A stretch of 64,000 bases of DNA from Pseudomonas silvicola (lineage in GTDB: Bacteria; Pseudomonadota; Gammaproteobacteria; Pseudomonadales; Pseudomonadaceae). Numbering within the stretch: the first letter of the stretch is position 1; each line of letters opens with the position of its first letter. Position numbers and translations under genes: made by a program. The stretch is taken from contig NZ_CP093280.1 of the NCBI RefSeq assembly GCF_026651855.1, positions 5,850,501 to 5,914,500 of the forward strand. The letters run 5' to 3'. This document shows, piece by piece, positions 17,456 to 25,946 of the stretch. Below the pieces are notes generated by a model. It made no database searches, was not told the DNA's origin, and saw only the letters and a list, made by a program, of their open reading frames with translations.

Positions 17456-19656
17456 TGGTCAAGGTCCGTGCTCAGGTGGGACATGGCGACAGTCATCTGC
17501 CCTTGGAAGTGATCGCTCGCCGCGCGCATGGCCTCGCTGGTGATCTTGTGCACATCCGTAGATCCCCTGGCGTCAATGTGCACCACGTTCCCATCACTGC
17601 TGGCTGGTTGCGCCTGGGTGGCGTCGACAGTCGGAGGAGCCGGGGGATTGGCCACCATGTTGTAGGTTTCCGGGGTACCTGATGGAAGCATCTGGTACGA
17701 CACAGCCGCTGCCGGTGCGGCGGCCGGTGGCTGATTGATCAGAACAGGAACCTTTCGGTCAAGCTCCTGAACATCTGCTTTCTCTCCTAGCTTGCTATCA
17801 CTCAACCGCTGGGCGAGCTGAATACGTTTCGCCGCATCACTTGCGTCTTCTGCAGGCCTCTCGTACATGCGCCTGAACACGTCGGCCGCTTCTGAGGCGG
17901 TCTTGGTATTGGACAATGCAAGTCCCGCCCTTTTTTCGCTGTTCTGGAGTTCATAGTTGATGAAGTCCAGCTGGTCTTTCTCGGTCGACTGTCGGATGTC
18001 TTTTCCGAAGAAGTCCTTGAATGACTGCTGGCGATCTGGGTGCCACTGAGCAAGGCCATATGCCTGCCCGTTGTCGCCGACCGCACCCGTACTCATCCCG
18101 CTTTCCCGAGTCAGGTTCGCGACTATTCCGAACGCTTGAGCGTGGCTATATCCGTTTTGAGTGAAATATTGAATTGCGCGCTGTTGAGCAGCAGTTTGGT
18201 CGTCAACCTGAGGGCCGGACGGCTGGGTGGTCGGCTGTTTAGGTTGATACTCCGGCCGCAACGGTTTGCTCACATCATCATCTATATGCGCGCTCGGCAT
18301 CCTCGCGTAGACGGCTTGCTTGGTTGACTCCCACGTTTCAGCGGTCATGCCATCTAGCCATGGATTTGCGACGACTGGCGAGGCATTAAATCCATCTTTT
18401 GCCCCTTTTATTGCGCCCCTCAGACCATCTTTTTGCCAACCGTTCGCTGCGCCGTCGTAGGTGTAATGGGCCAGTTTGTCGAACGGAACGTTATCCATGA
18501 GCCACTTCGTCATGGCGTTGTTCTGTTCCGGAGTTATCACCTGGGTGGACTGTTCAGCCTTTCCAAATGAGTCAACGAATCCCTTTACATCACCCTTCGA
18601 CAACTTGTTGAACGCATCCAGGTACTTGCTTGCACCTCCCCCCTCGGAGAAAAATCCGTCCACTCGCTTGACGAAATTATCCAAGGAGGGGATTACGTCC
18701 TGACCCAACGTTATCTTTAACCGGTCGAAATCGGTTATCAGGTTAACGAGAGAATCTTCAAACTTCCGGGCATTAGCGACATCTTGGTCGCTATATGTAG
18801 ACCCCGGCCTGTCTGCTTGTCGAATACCTGTGCGATAGTCCTGCCCCAAAGCCATAATGGACGACTGACTGAGGCCTAGCGCGTTGCCTATGCCCTGCTT
18901 CATCAAGGGATCATTGGTGCGCGCAAGTTGCTTTTGGATGGTGTCCACAACATCCATGGTGGGCCGTCTGAAAGCATCCGCAAAATCGGCTGGCGAGCCA
19001 CCGTAGCGCGCTATATCGACGGGGATGTTGCCCACAGCCGAACCGACCTTGATTCGCTGGGCAGCCTGCAGAATTTGGGTACCAACATCATCTTCACCAG
19101 TGATCTTCTTGCCAAACCGGTTGAAGTTCTGGAAGTCGGATTTCGAAACTCCGTACGTGCTGGAATTGACCTCCGTGCTGAGTGCCCCATTGGTATACGC
19201 GAAAGCATTCGCTGCCAGGCCGCCGACGCCCGCGGCCGCCATGGCCAGCGGTCCTGCGCCTGTGAGCATAGAAAATAGGCTTCCCGACAGAGGCCCGAGA
19301 CCTGTTGCCGCTGCCCCTCGGGACAGCAGCGACACAACAGACTGGGTCTCTTTTCGGAAACTGGCCATCTGTTGAGTCGCCGAGCCCAGGCGTGTCTGAA
19401 GGACATTCACAGACCGGGGGACGCGATTGATTGTCTTGTCGAATTTATCGACACCCTGCTCAAGGGCGCGAGCGCCGGCGCCTGTGTCGGCCATGTTCTT
19501 GCCGATTCGGTCCAGCCCGGTCTTCCCTCTATCCCGGGCCGCCTTGTTGATCGCACTGTCAAGGTCGTTTATAGCCTGGGCACTGTCGTCAAAGCTTTCC
19601 TGGTCTACCGTCACGCCCAGTTTTACCAGCAGCGCGTCGATCACTTCTTCCGACAT
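17452..19656 (-). CDS. Tail tape-measure protein with C-terminal tail-lysozyme domain
   Basis: 734 aa. N-terminal coiled-coil region (DDSAQAINDLDSAINKAARDRGK...), Ala/Gly hydrophobic block (about 120-170, GPLAMAAAGVGGLAANAF), then about 500-610 a lysozyme-like domain: AIQYFTQNGYSHAQAFGIVANLTRESGMSTGAVGDNGQAYGLAQW, with the catalytic Glu in TRESG. This suggests local cell-wall digestion during DNA entry. Length sets the tail length. SD GGAG lies 8 nt before the ATG. A non-structural gene separates it from the chaperone genes. Confidence 0.92.
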   Translation of the reverse strand: MSEEVIDALLVKLGVTVDQESFDDSAQAINDLDSAINKAARDRGKTGLDRIGKNMADTGAGARALEQGVDKFDKTINRVPRSVNVLQTRLGSATQQMASFRKETQSVVSLLSRGAAATGLGPLSGSLFSMLTGAGPLAMAAAGVGGLAANAFAYTNGALSTEVNSSTYGVSKSDFQNFNRFGKKITGEDDVGTQILQAAQRIKVGSAVGNIPVDIARYGGSPADFADAFRRPTMDVVDTIQKQLARTNDPLMKQGIGNALGLSQSSIMALGQDYRTGIRQADRPGSTYSDQDVANARKFEDSLVNLITDFDRLKITLGQDVIPSLDNFVKRVDGFFSEGGGASKYLDAFNKLSKGDVKGFVDSFGKAEQSTQVITPEQNNAMTKWLMDNVPFDKLAHYTYDGAANGWQKDGLRGAIKGAKDGFNASPVVANPWLDGMTAETWESTKQAVYARMPSAHIDDDVSKPLRPEYQPKQPTTQPSGPQVDDQTAAQQRAIQYFTQNGYSHAQAFGIVANLTRESGMSTGAVGDNGQAYGLAQWHPDRQQSFKDFFGKDIRQSTEKDQLDFINYELQNSEKRAGLALSNTKTASEAADVFRRMYERPAEDASDAAKRIQLAQRLSDSKLGEKADVQELDRKVPVLINQPPAAAPAAAVSYQMLPSGTPETYNMVANPPAPPTVDATQAQPASSDGNVVHIDARGSTDVHKITSEAMRAASDHFQGQMTVAMSHLSTDLDQ

Positions 19657-19671
19657 TGGTTTCTCCAGGCG

Positions 19672-19696
19672 AAAAAAAGCCCCGGGGACGGGGCTA
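19672..19696 (-). terminator. Terminator fused to tape-measure ribosome site
   Basis: Stem AGCCCCG/CGGGGCT followed by seven T on the minus strand, then CGCCTGGAGAAACCA and ATG of the tape-measure gene. Confidence 0.8.
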
Positions 19697-19704
19697 ATAT
19701 TTGT

Positions 19705-20196
19705 CTACATGCCTCGATGAATTTTTTTCTGCATCGCAGCGATCATGACATCAATCAGTTTTCGGGACGCGAAGTATCCAACACGCTCTCCTTTTGAGTT
19801 GGAGAGGCTGACGCTGCCCGAGGTAAAGTGCATTGACAGGAACCGTATACCGGCGTCGGTCTCAGGTACGGTAATCGACATATCGCCGTCGCACCTGGTA
19901 AAGCTTGAGATGGCCGGCAGCCCAGCTAAGAATATGCTCCCCTCACCATCAGACGATCCTACCGGGTCACTGGCTTTGCCTCCGCACAGAATCGACCCTG
20001 GCACGGCGAAGTATGGGAGGAACGCGTCTGGCCCTGGGCCAATGTACCTGGCTACAGCCAGAACCTTTGCGCCATCCCGCGGCGCCAACACCGCAACGCT
20101 GTCGTTTATCAGTGTCCACTCCTTCGCGCCGGCAGCCATGCAGGCTGAACTAGCGAAGGTTGCTGCGCAAGCCAGTGCAATAATGAAGTTTCTCAT
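19705..20196 (-). CDS. Secreted protein of unknown function inside the tail operon (moron)
   Basis: 163 aa from ATG 20196, preceded by GGGAGGTGAC. Signal peptide MRNFIIALACAATFASSACMAAG, with a predicted cut near AAG; two Cys in the mature part (ILCGGK, FTRCDG) may pair. It carries its own terminator and sits where tape-measure genes normally follow the chaperones, so it is not needed for tail assembly. A role in lysogenic conversion or superinfection exclusion at the envelope is possible; no family recognised. Confidence 0.7.
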   Translation of the reverse strand: MRNFIIALACAATFASSACMAAGAKEWTLINDSVAVLAPRDGAKVLAVARYIGPGPDAFLPYFAVPGSILCGGKASDPVGSSDGEGSIFLAGLPAISSFTRCDGDMSITVPETDAGIRFLSMHFTSGSVSLSNSKGERVGYFASRKLIDVMIAAMQKKIHRGM

Positions 20197-20225
20197 GTCA
20201 CCTCCCCTGTGAAGGCTCGATGGTA

Positions 20226-20815
20226 TCACCGCCGGCGCGCAGCATTCATGGCTCGCTCGTACATGGACTCCATCTCATCGAGCACGTTGTGCATCTCGAT
20301 GACGTCGCCCAGATCGAACGTACCGTCCAGCATCTGCTCATACCGGGCCAGCGGCGCCGGGCAGGCTGTGGACGCTACACATGGCCGCCAGAGGAACCAG
20401 TTGGTCCTGCTTACGCTCCCCCCGGCTGCACGGCGTCGCTTTGAGGGAGTAGCGCGAAAAAACCCTTCAGGTTCTCCCGAAGGACGTAGGCGACCAGCAG
20501 GTAGTAGAACTGGATGTTGTCCTGGAACAGGTTTGGGCCTATCGGCAGAACGATGTTGCCCTGTCCGTCGTCACGCAGGACCAAATCTGCCTTGCCGTCG
20601 CGCAGCGCCAGCGCGATTAGGCGCTGAACGGTCTCGAATGGGGCGCGCAGTAGGGCCATCACCAGTTCTGCATCGCCAGATGGATTCTTCTCGCTGAGAA
20701 ACGAGATAAGGCCGACGTTGACGGCCATGTGCAGCATTTCTTCTTGGGCCTTGGCCGGAGCGGTAGAACCGCCGTATTCAACGCCCGCGATGTTGATCTT
20801 GAGTTGACGAGCCAT
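20226..20815 (-). CDS. Tail assembly chaperone, -1 frameshift fusion form (G-T type)
   Basis: The long product begins as the 134-aa chaperone, slips -1 at G GGG GGA (20423-20417) and continues about 60 aa more: SVSRTNWFLWRP, then a tail with DLGDVIEMHNVLDEMESMYERA, stopping at TGA 20228-20226. The extension has no start codon of its own and lies between chaperone and tape-measure genes, as in lambda G/GT. In lambda the two forms together recruit the tape measure and tube protein. Confidence 0.8.
20411..20815 (-). CDS. Tail assembly chaperone, short form (G type)
   Basis: 134 aa, ATG at 20815. Helical protein (EEMLHMAVNVGLISFLSEKN, ELVMALLRAPFETVQRLIALAL, FYYLLVAYVLRENLKGFFALL) ending QPGGA-stop immediately after the slippery site. 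This is the abundant, non-shifted product. Position between tube protein and tape measure is diagnostic. Confidence 0.85.
   Translation of the reverse strand: MARQLKINIAGVEYGGSTAPAKAQEEMLHMAVNVGLISFLSEKNPSGDAELVMALLRAPFETVQRLIALALRDGKADLVLRDDGQGNIVLPIGPNLFQDNIQFYYLLVAYVLRENLKGFFALLPQSDAVQPGGA
20417..20423 (-). other. Programmed -1 ribosomal frameshift site
   Basis: Heptamer G GGG GGA in the X XXY YYZ register of the chaperone frame, three codons before its stop. Sliding one base back opens the roughly 60-aa T-type extension. Confidence 0.8.
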
Positions 20816-20859
20816 GTCATTCCTCGGGTATTAGGCCGCCGGAGCGGCCTGAATGGTGG

Positions 20860-21264
20860 TTAGACCTCTTCGGAGTCGTTGAACTCGAAGATGAACTGGT
20901 CGTCGGAGACGCTGGTTTTACCGCCACGACCAAGCTGGCCACGGTTCACCAGAATGCCGCTATAGAAAACCAGTGATTCACCCGAACCGGACTGACTGAA
21001 AGCACCGTAGAAGTCGACTCTGGTCTTGTCTAGAGCGATGATCTGGCGCGCTTCGTCCGACCCTGGGAGAAGGTGGATGGTCAAACGCTTGGCCCGGGTG
21101 ACGTTGTCCAGGCGCACAGAGCCGCCGCCGGTACCCCGCTTGAGCGTGGCGCGCGGCTCGATATCCTCGATCACGATGGGCGGATCAGTGTCACCGAAGG
21201 AGCTGATCGTGATGCCGTTGATCGACAAGTTGGCGCCAGCGGCGCCGTAGTTGGTCATGGACAT
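20860..21264 (-). CDS. Tail tube protein (DUF3277-type)
   Basis: 134 aa, beta-rich. Pattern INGITISSFGDTDPPIVIEDIEPRATLKRGTGGGSVRLDN...RLTIHLLPGSDEARQI fits the DUF3277 small tube proteins that follow a DUF3383 sheath. Forms the inner tube inside the sheath. ATG 21264; a hairpin without a T-run separates it from the chaperone gene. Confidence 0.82.
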   Translation of the reverse strand: MSMTNYGAAGANLSINGITISSFGDTDPPIVIEDIEPRATLKRGTGGGSVRLDNVTRAKRLTIHLLPGSDEARQIIALDKTRVDFYGAFSQSGSGESLVFYSGILVNRGQLGRGGKTSVSDDQFIFEFNDSEEV

Positions 21265-21270
21265 TCGTTA

Positions 21271-22431
21271 TCACTCCACGTAGAGGCTGACAGGGATGAA
21301 GTGGGCCGCGCCGTCGCGCAGGACGTAGACGTTCAGCACTGGGTAGGTACGGGCTTGGCGCTCGGCGGTGGTCAGGCTCTCGACGTCGGTAGGGTCGTTG
21401 TCGATGTAGTACCCGTTGGCCAGGTACCGGTCGTTGCCGGTGTCCGGGTCGGTGATGTTGCCCGCGCCCAGGAAGCCGTTGTCGAAGTACTGCTTGCAGA
21501 TGTTTCCGGCCGCCGTGATGGCACCCGCGAAGTTCTTGGCATCCATCCCGCGCTTGGTTTGCGGCTGGACCAGCCAATTGAACAGGCCGACCTGTAGCGC
21601 GTTGACCAGCATATCCACACCGATCACGTCGTCGATCCATTCACCGTTGGCAGACGGCGACTGGGTGTTCATCGACATCGTGCCAGTGGTGCTACCACTG
21701 GAGACAACCTTCGAGAAGTAGACGCACTTCTTGTTCTTCAGGATGCCAATGGCAGTGCTCGACAGAGAATCAGCCGTGACGCTGGTCAGGTTCTGGTATT
21801 CACCAGTGATCGCAGTATTGGCGCCGGCCGGGTTCCATTTGGTGAACTTGGCTGCCAGGGCGTTCATGGGGTAGCCCTGGGTGGCGTCAGCGGCCAGGGT
21901 CGATGGCGCGCGGAAGCCTTGGAAGACGTGGCGCGCACCCAGGCCTGCAATCACCGAAGCCAGGTCGGTGGTGGAATCTGCGGTAATCGCGGCCGCATCG
22001 CTCACCGTGACCCATACCGCTCGATTCGAAGCATCGGCCCAGGTAGCAAGGTTCGACACGTTGCCAACCTTCACGTCGCCATTCTTGAAGAAATGGTTGT
22101 AGCGCCACACGCCCGACGCGGCCAACTGCGACGCGGCCGTGGTTGGATCAACCGCGGTGCTTTCCTTCATGAAGATCGTGAACGTGGGGGAGCGTGTCTT
22201 GTTGGCGAAGTAGGTCGCGGCGGCGTAGTAGGCATCGGACGTCTTGCTGAGGACGGCGCCGATATCGGTGAGACTAGTGAAGTCCTGGTAGGTGTTCGCC
22301 GGGAACGTCACGCCTACAGCCAAGTCCGAGAGGTCGGCAAATATCACCGAGCTGGTGAAGTCAGCATCTGCCAGACCAGCCGAAGAGATCGACACCGAAA
22401 TGGGAACGATGTTGGAGATATCAACTGCCAT
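21271..22431 (-). CDS. Tail sheath protein (DUF3383-type)
   Basis: 386 aa. N-terminal DISNIVPISVSISSAGL, FADLSDLAVGVTFPANTYQDFTSLTDIGAVLSKTSDAYYAA and FTIFMKE match sheath proteins of the DUF3383 group; C-terminus GAAHFIPVSLYVE. It wraps the tube and contracts to drive the spike. SD AGGACAATATA precedes the ATG. It proves a contractile (myovirus) tail. Confidence 0.9.
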   Translation of the reverse strand: MAVDISNIVPISVSISSAGLADADFTSSVIFADLSDLAVGVTFPANTYQDFTSLTDIGAVLSKTSDAYYAAATYFANKTRSPTFTIFMKESTAVDPTTAASQLAASGVWRYNHFFKNGDVKVGNVSNLATWADASNRAVWVTVSDAAAITADSTTDLASVIAGLGARHVFQGFRAPSTLAADATQGYPMNALAAKFTKWNPAGANTAITGEYQNLTSVTADSLSSTAIGILKNKKCVYFSKVVSSGSTTGTMSMNTQSPSANGEWIDDVIGVDMLVNALQVGLFNWLVQPQTKRGMDAKNFAGAITAAGNICKQYFDNGFLGAGNITDPDTGNDRYLANGYYIDNDPTDVESLTTAERQARTYPVLNVYVLRDGAAHFIPVSLYVE

Positions 22432-22996
22432 TATATTGTCCTGATTGAAGTTTTCGTAAAGTCGGGGCGTCTGCTACTTCGAAGGAGAAGCCGGCAGCGC
22501 GCAGGACGGCATAGGTGGTCTCGACCTCGGCATACAGTGTCAGGTCGCATTGGTAGCGGGGCTGCATGCCAGCGTTTTGCAGTGCGGTCAGGTTTCGCGG
22601 CTGGCTGGACTTGAACCAGCCGGCACTGTTCTGGCGCAGCAAAGTGGCGATGTCAGGGCGAAAGTTTCCGTTGGGAATGTTCATCACCGCCGTAGCGGCG
22701 CCGTCGTTGAAGAGATTCACCGAGAGCTGGAAGACCATCGTGGTCTTCATCGTGACATCCCAGTCGGTCCAGGCGCCCAGCGCCGCGTCCACAGGTTCTA
22801 CAGCGGGCACATCGACATAATCGAAGGTCGGCCAGCCGTAGGCTCTCAGCGGAACCAGCAGATAGGAGGCGGAGAGTTCGGTGCCGCCTGGCATAGAACG
22901 GCCCTGGTTGGCCAGGATGACGCGGTTGGTTGCCGCGCCGGTCAGCGAGCAGATGATCTGCTGCCAGATCGGGTTGAGGTCGTTGATGTCCTTCAT
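22421..22996 (-). CDS. Neck/tail-completion protein (unnamed family)
   Basis: 191 aa, soluble, alpha/beta. Residues LNPIWQQIICSLTGAATNRVILANQG...ELSASYLLVPLRAYGWP and ETTYAVLRAAGFSFEVADAP. Lies just before the sheath gene with an 11-bp overlap, in the place of tail-terminator or completion proteins. Function is by position only. Confidence 0.65.
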   Translation of the reverse strand: MKDINDLNPIWQQIICSLTGAATNRVILANQGRSMPGGTELSASYLLVPLRAYGWPTFDYVDVPAVEPVDAALGAWTDWDVTMKTTMVFQLSVNLFNDGAATAVMNIPNGNFRPDIATLLRQNSAGWFKSSQPRNLTALQNAGMQPRYQCDLTLYAEVETTYAVLRAAGFSFEVADAPTLRKLQSGQYNGS

Positions 22997-23403
22997 CCAT
23001 CACCTCGGTACCGCTCAACCATGGCTCGGCAGTAGCTGCGCCACGGCCGGTTGTCGCACTGCCTGACCCGCCACTGACGCATGGCCAGGCCGTCCGAGAA
23101 TTCCAGCAGGTCGGCGAACTGACCGCTGTCGTCGGGATAGAGGTAGTTCACGCCGTCGTTGATGTGCACGATGCGCCAGTCCTGGGGATTGAACGCCCCT
23201 GAGGTACCAACCATGGCCTCCACGCTCTTGGGCGAGGCCTGCTGGATGTTCACCAGAGCCAGTTGCGTGCGCGTTGACCCGCTGGATTCCTCCCAGGTGC
23301 CACCGGGACCGGTGTAATCCCCAGCCCCGGCGCGAACCAGCCACACCCCGCCGTCAGGCGCTGACACGAAGTCCGAGTCGATGTGCCCTTCCATCGTGAG
23401 CAT
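22993..23403 (-). CDS. Neck-region phage protein, unknown
   Basis: 136 aa. Acidic N-terminal half (SDFVSAPDGGVWLVRAGAGDYTGPGGTWEESSG) and a C-terminal stretch with WRVRQCDNRPWRSYCRAM. Overlaps its downstream neighbour by 4 bp, and its start is 3 bp from the gp10-like stop. Probably a head-tail joining component. Confidence 0.6.
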   Translation of the reverse strand: MLTMEGHIDSDFVSAPDGGVWLVRAGAGDYTGPGGTWEESSGSTRTQLALVNIQQASPKSVEAMVGTSGAFNPQDWRIVHINDGVNYLYPDDSGQFADLLEFSDGLAMRQWRVRQCDNRPWRSYCRAMVERYRGDG

Positions 23404-23405
23404 GG

Positions 23406-23993
23406 CTAAACCTCCACTCGGTACGTGATCTTGCTGACGAGAATGCCGTGGTCGATCAGTGGTTTACTCGACTTCTTCTTCCTGATGGTCGAATCGGCAT
23501 TGGGCGGGTTGATGCCTTCCTTGATGGCGTCCCGGCAAAAGGCCGAGGCCCGACTACCAATCTGGTGCAGCCCATTGAGCAGTGTCAGCTCGCCAGAGAT
23601 CACCTTGGGGATGATCGCGCGCCAGGCCTTCTTGATGTCTTCCGTGTGCGCCCGCAGCGGTACGCGCAGGAACGAACGTTCGGGAATGATGATCTGGTGC
23701 GGTCCGGTCACGCCAAGGGCCATCACGCCCTTGCCTGTGGGCTGGAAGCGCACCTTGCCGTCATGGGCATCATCCACGCTGTTGTATCCGTACTGCGTGC
23801 CGCCTGGGTGGTTGATGGTCGCGCCGAACTCGTGGATTGATCCCAACTGAGCAATGGTCATGCCGTCCTGCTCGCCCGATCCTTGCGGGATGCCGATGAA
23901 GACAGCTCGGTTACGCACGCGCGCCTGAATCTTCGCCAGGGTTTTGCGTAGCTGGGCCTTGGTCTGGCCGCTAACCTCAACCTTGATGTCCAT
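23406..23993 (-). CDS. HK97 gp10-like/virion morphogenesis neck protein
   Basis: 195 aa. Contains MTIAQLGSIHEFGATI, a hallmark of gp10-like neck proteins and virion morphogenesis proteins, then IIPERSFLRVPLRAH and a Lys-rich segment near the C-terminus. These proteins connect portal and tail. Order (capsid, DUF4054, gp10-like) supports this. Confidence 0.75.
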   Translation of the reverse strand: MDIKVEVSGQTKAQLRKTLAKIQARVRNRAVFIGIPQGSGEQDGMTIAQLGSIHEFGATINHPGGTQYGYNSVDDAHDGKVRFQPTGKGVMALGVTGPHQIIIPERSFLRVPLRAHTEDIKKAWRAIIPKVISGELTLLNGLHQIGSRASAFCRDAIKEGINPPNADSTIRKKKSSKPLIDHGILVSKITYRVEV

Positions 23994-23995
23994 GG

Positions 23996-24415
23996 CTACA
24001 CCATTACAGGGCCGATGATGCGCGAACGAAGGCGCAAGAATTCCTTGCCGTAGGCGGTCAGGTAGAGATCGCCATCGGCCGATGCCTGCTCGTAGTCTGG
24101 CGCGCTGACCGCATAGCTGGTCGACTCATCACCAACCGACTTGCTGGCCACCTGGGCGCCAGAAGTGGGGATCGAGCCGCCCTGCATCTGCTGGGCCTGC
24201 ATCTTGCGCTTGGCCAGGCTGTGCGCGGCGTAGGCGAACATTCCACGCTGCTTGATGGACCGCACTGGCTTGCTGTAGCTGCCCCAGCGCGGGCCGGTCT
24301 CGTTGTCTGCGTCCTGTAGGGCAATAAGCACCTGGCCTGCTGACCAGACGGTGATGTCACTGAACTCGGGATAGGCCGCGCGAAACGCGTCAATCACGTC
24401 GGAGGTGATATCCAT
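23996..24415 (-). CDS. Head-tail connector, DUF4054-type
   Basis: 139 aa from ATG 24415, preceded by GAGG 7 nt upstream. Contains FRAAYPEFSDITVWSAGQVLIALQDAD near the start and LYLTAYGKEFLRLRSRIIGP at the end, the typical DUF4054 pattern found right after the major capsid gene. In-frame upstream codons would overlap the capsid terminus without a ribosome site. Confidence 0.75.
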   Translation of the reverse strand: MDITSDVIDAFRAAYPEFSDITVWSAGQVLIALQDADNETGPRWGSYSKPVRSIKQRGMFAYAAHSLAKRKMQAQQMQGGSIPTSGAQVASKSVGDESTSYAVSAPDYEQASADGDLYLTAYGKEFLRLRSRIIGPVMV

Positions 24416-24452
24416 AGGGCATCCTCTTGGAGTGGGGCCGAAGCCCCGGGCA

Positions 24453-25418
24453 TCACAGACCGTCGAAGTACGCGGCAGCCTTGGGAATGCGCCATTCCAC
24501 GCCACCAGTACGGCAGATGGCGGGCACCTTGAAGTTGATGTTGTCGGCGGTGGCAGGCGCCAGGAAGCGCAGAGGCATCACGTCGTGACCTTTCACGACG
24601 CGGATATCCTTCTTGTAGGTGACCAGGCGCTTGGTGCCGTTCTTGCCAGCCTTTTCCAGCAGCACGTCCCAGTCGAAAGTCATGTTCGGGAAGTTCTGCT
24701 GCAGGAACATCAGGAAGGTGTAGTTACTGGCGTTGCCCGTGTTGAGCAGCGTGCGCTGCAGCAACTGATAGGTGCTGGCGGGCATCACGAACGAGGTCGG
24801 GACATGCACGGTGTTGGTGTTTGCAATGAACACCTGGTTATACGCATCCGAAAAAATGTTCAGCACGCCCTGGGCATTGCCGGCGGCTACCAGCGAAGCG
24901 ATGGTGCCGGCGGTGTCCAGGCGCGGCACGTTGCCGCCGGTGTACAGGCCTTCGCCAACAGGCTGAGTCTTGCCGTTCGCGCCAGCGACCAGGCCACCCT
25001 GCAGGTAGATCTGGTTCAGGCCCTTTTCGACACCTTCGCGCACAGCGATGGCGCGTTCGTTGTCGACGTTGATGCCGTTGAGCTGGGCGAAACCGAGTTC
25101 CTCGATGCTGTACTCGTAGCCAAGCGCACCGGTCTGGATCTCGTGGAAGCCCATGGTGGCCGCGATTTCAACGGTCGGCACGTCGGTGGACTTGGGACCG
25201 AACAGCTTCATTTCGCCGCGGCTGTTGACCGAGCGGAAGCCGACGACCTGGGCCCAGTCGGGCGCGCTGTTGTCCAGCGGCACCAAGCTGGTGTACTTGT
25301 ACTGCGGGTATTCCTGGCGGTACACCTCGGCCTCGATGTAGGCCGCTTGCTGAGTCAGGAACGACAGAGCAGCGGTCGGATCGGTGTCGAAGGTGCTCAT
25401 GCGTGCGGTGGTTTTCAT
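24453..25418 (-). CDS. Major capsid protein (DUF2184-type)
   Basis: 321 aa. Residues SFLTQQAAYIEAEVYRQEYPQYKY, VGFRSVNSRGEMKLFG, ALGYEYSIEELGFAQ and C-terminal GGVEWRIPKAAAYFDGL match the DUF2184 capsid family. Forms the icosahedral shell. Follows a DUF2213 protease/scaffold and a cement protein, the usual order. Confidence 0.88.
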   Translation of the reverse strand: MKTTARMSTFDTDPTAALSFLTQQAAYIEAEVYRQEYPQYKYTSLVPLDNSAPDWAQVVGFRSVNSRGEMKLFGPKSTDVPTVEIAATMGFHEIQTGALGYEYSIEELGFAQLNGINVDNERAIAVREGVEKGLNQIYLQGGLVAGANGKTQPVGEGLYTGGNVPRLDTAGTIASLVAAGNAQGVLNIFSDAYNQVFIANTNTVHVPTSFVMPASTYQLLQRTLLNTGNASNYTFLMFLQQNFPNMTFDWDVLLEKAGKNGTKRLVTYKKDIRVVKGHDVMPLRFLAPATADNINFKVPAICRTGGVEWRIPKAAAYFDGL

Positions 25419-25433
25419 GTGCTGGGGTCCTTG

Positions 25434-25946
25434 TTACACGCCGGAGGCGGAGAAGATGCCGTTGAGTTCGATCCAGCCGATGGCGCCGGCGGTCACGTCG
25501 TCCTTCCAGCGAAGGAATGGGATCTGGACGCCGTCACCGGTGGAGAAGCGGCCCAGGTTGTCGCCTGCGGTGTTCACGATGCTGACGACGTCACCAGCCA
25601 GGGCACCGTCCACGCACATGACACGGATAGCGCCGTTGGTCATGTAGGACAGGTTCTGGCCAGGCAGATAGCCGGCAGTGGTGACTGGGTAGACGGAGCC
25701 GTACTGCGGGGTCTGGACGCTATTACCGGTCAGTGAGCGTACGGAGATACCCAGCAGGTCCCAGGCATCGGAGTCGGTGGCCCACGGCAGGATGTTGCCG
25801 GTGGCTGGGTCGCGAACGACGGCACGGCCAAAGGCAATGGCAGCGCCCGCTACACCGCTGGGCACACGGTTGATCTCGATGGTACCGATCTGGCCTTCGT
25901 AGGCATCGCCGCGGTAGTAGTTGAACTGGTCTTGTGCAATAGCCAT
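25434..25946 (-). CDS. Capsid cement/decoration protein
   Basis: 170 aa, Gly/Ala/Ile-rich beta protein: YRGDAYEGQIGTIEINRVPSGVAGAAIAFGRAV...GISVRSLTGN...AGDVVSIVNTAGDNLG. The pattern is like structural cement proteins with one copy per capsid subunit. Lies between scaffold/protease and major capsid; stop/start overlap with the protease gene. Confidence 0.75.
   Translation of the reverse strand: MAIAQDQFNYYRGDAYEGQIGTIEINRVPSGVAGAAIAFGRAVVRDPATGNILPWATDSDAWDLLGISVRSLTGNSVQTPQYGSVYPVTTAGYLPGQNLSYMTNGAIRVMCVDGALAGDVVSIVNTAGDNLGRFSTGDGVQIPFLRWKDDVTAGAIGWIELNGIFSASGV

Noticed and set aside
24405-25736. 443-codon plus-strand open frame
   Set aside because: Antisense to the major capsid and cement genes; shadow frame.
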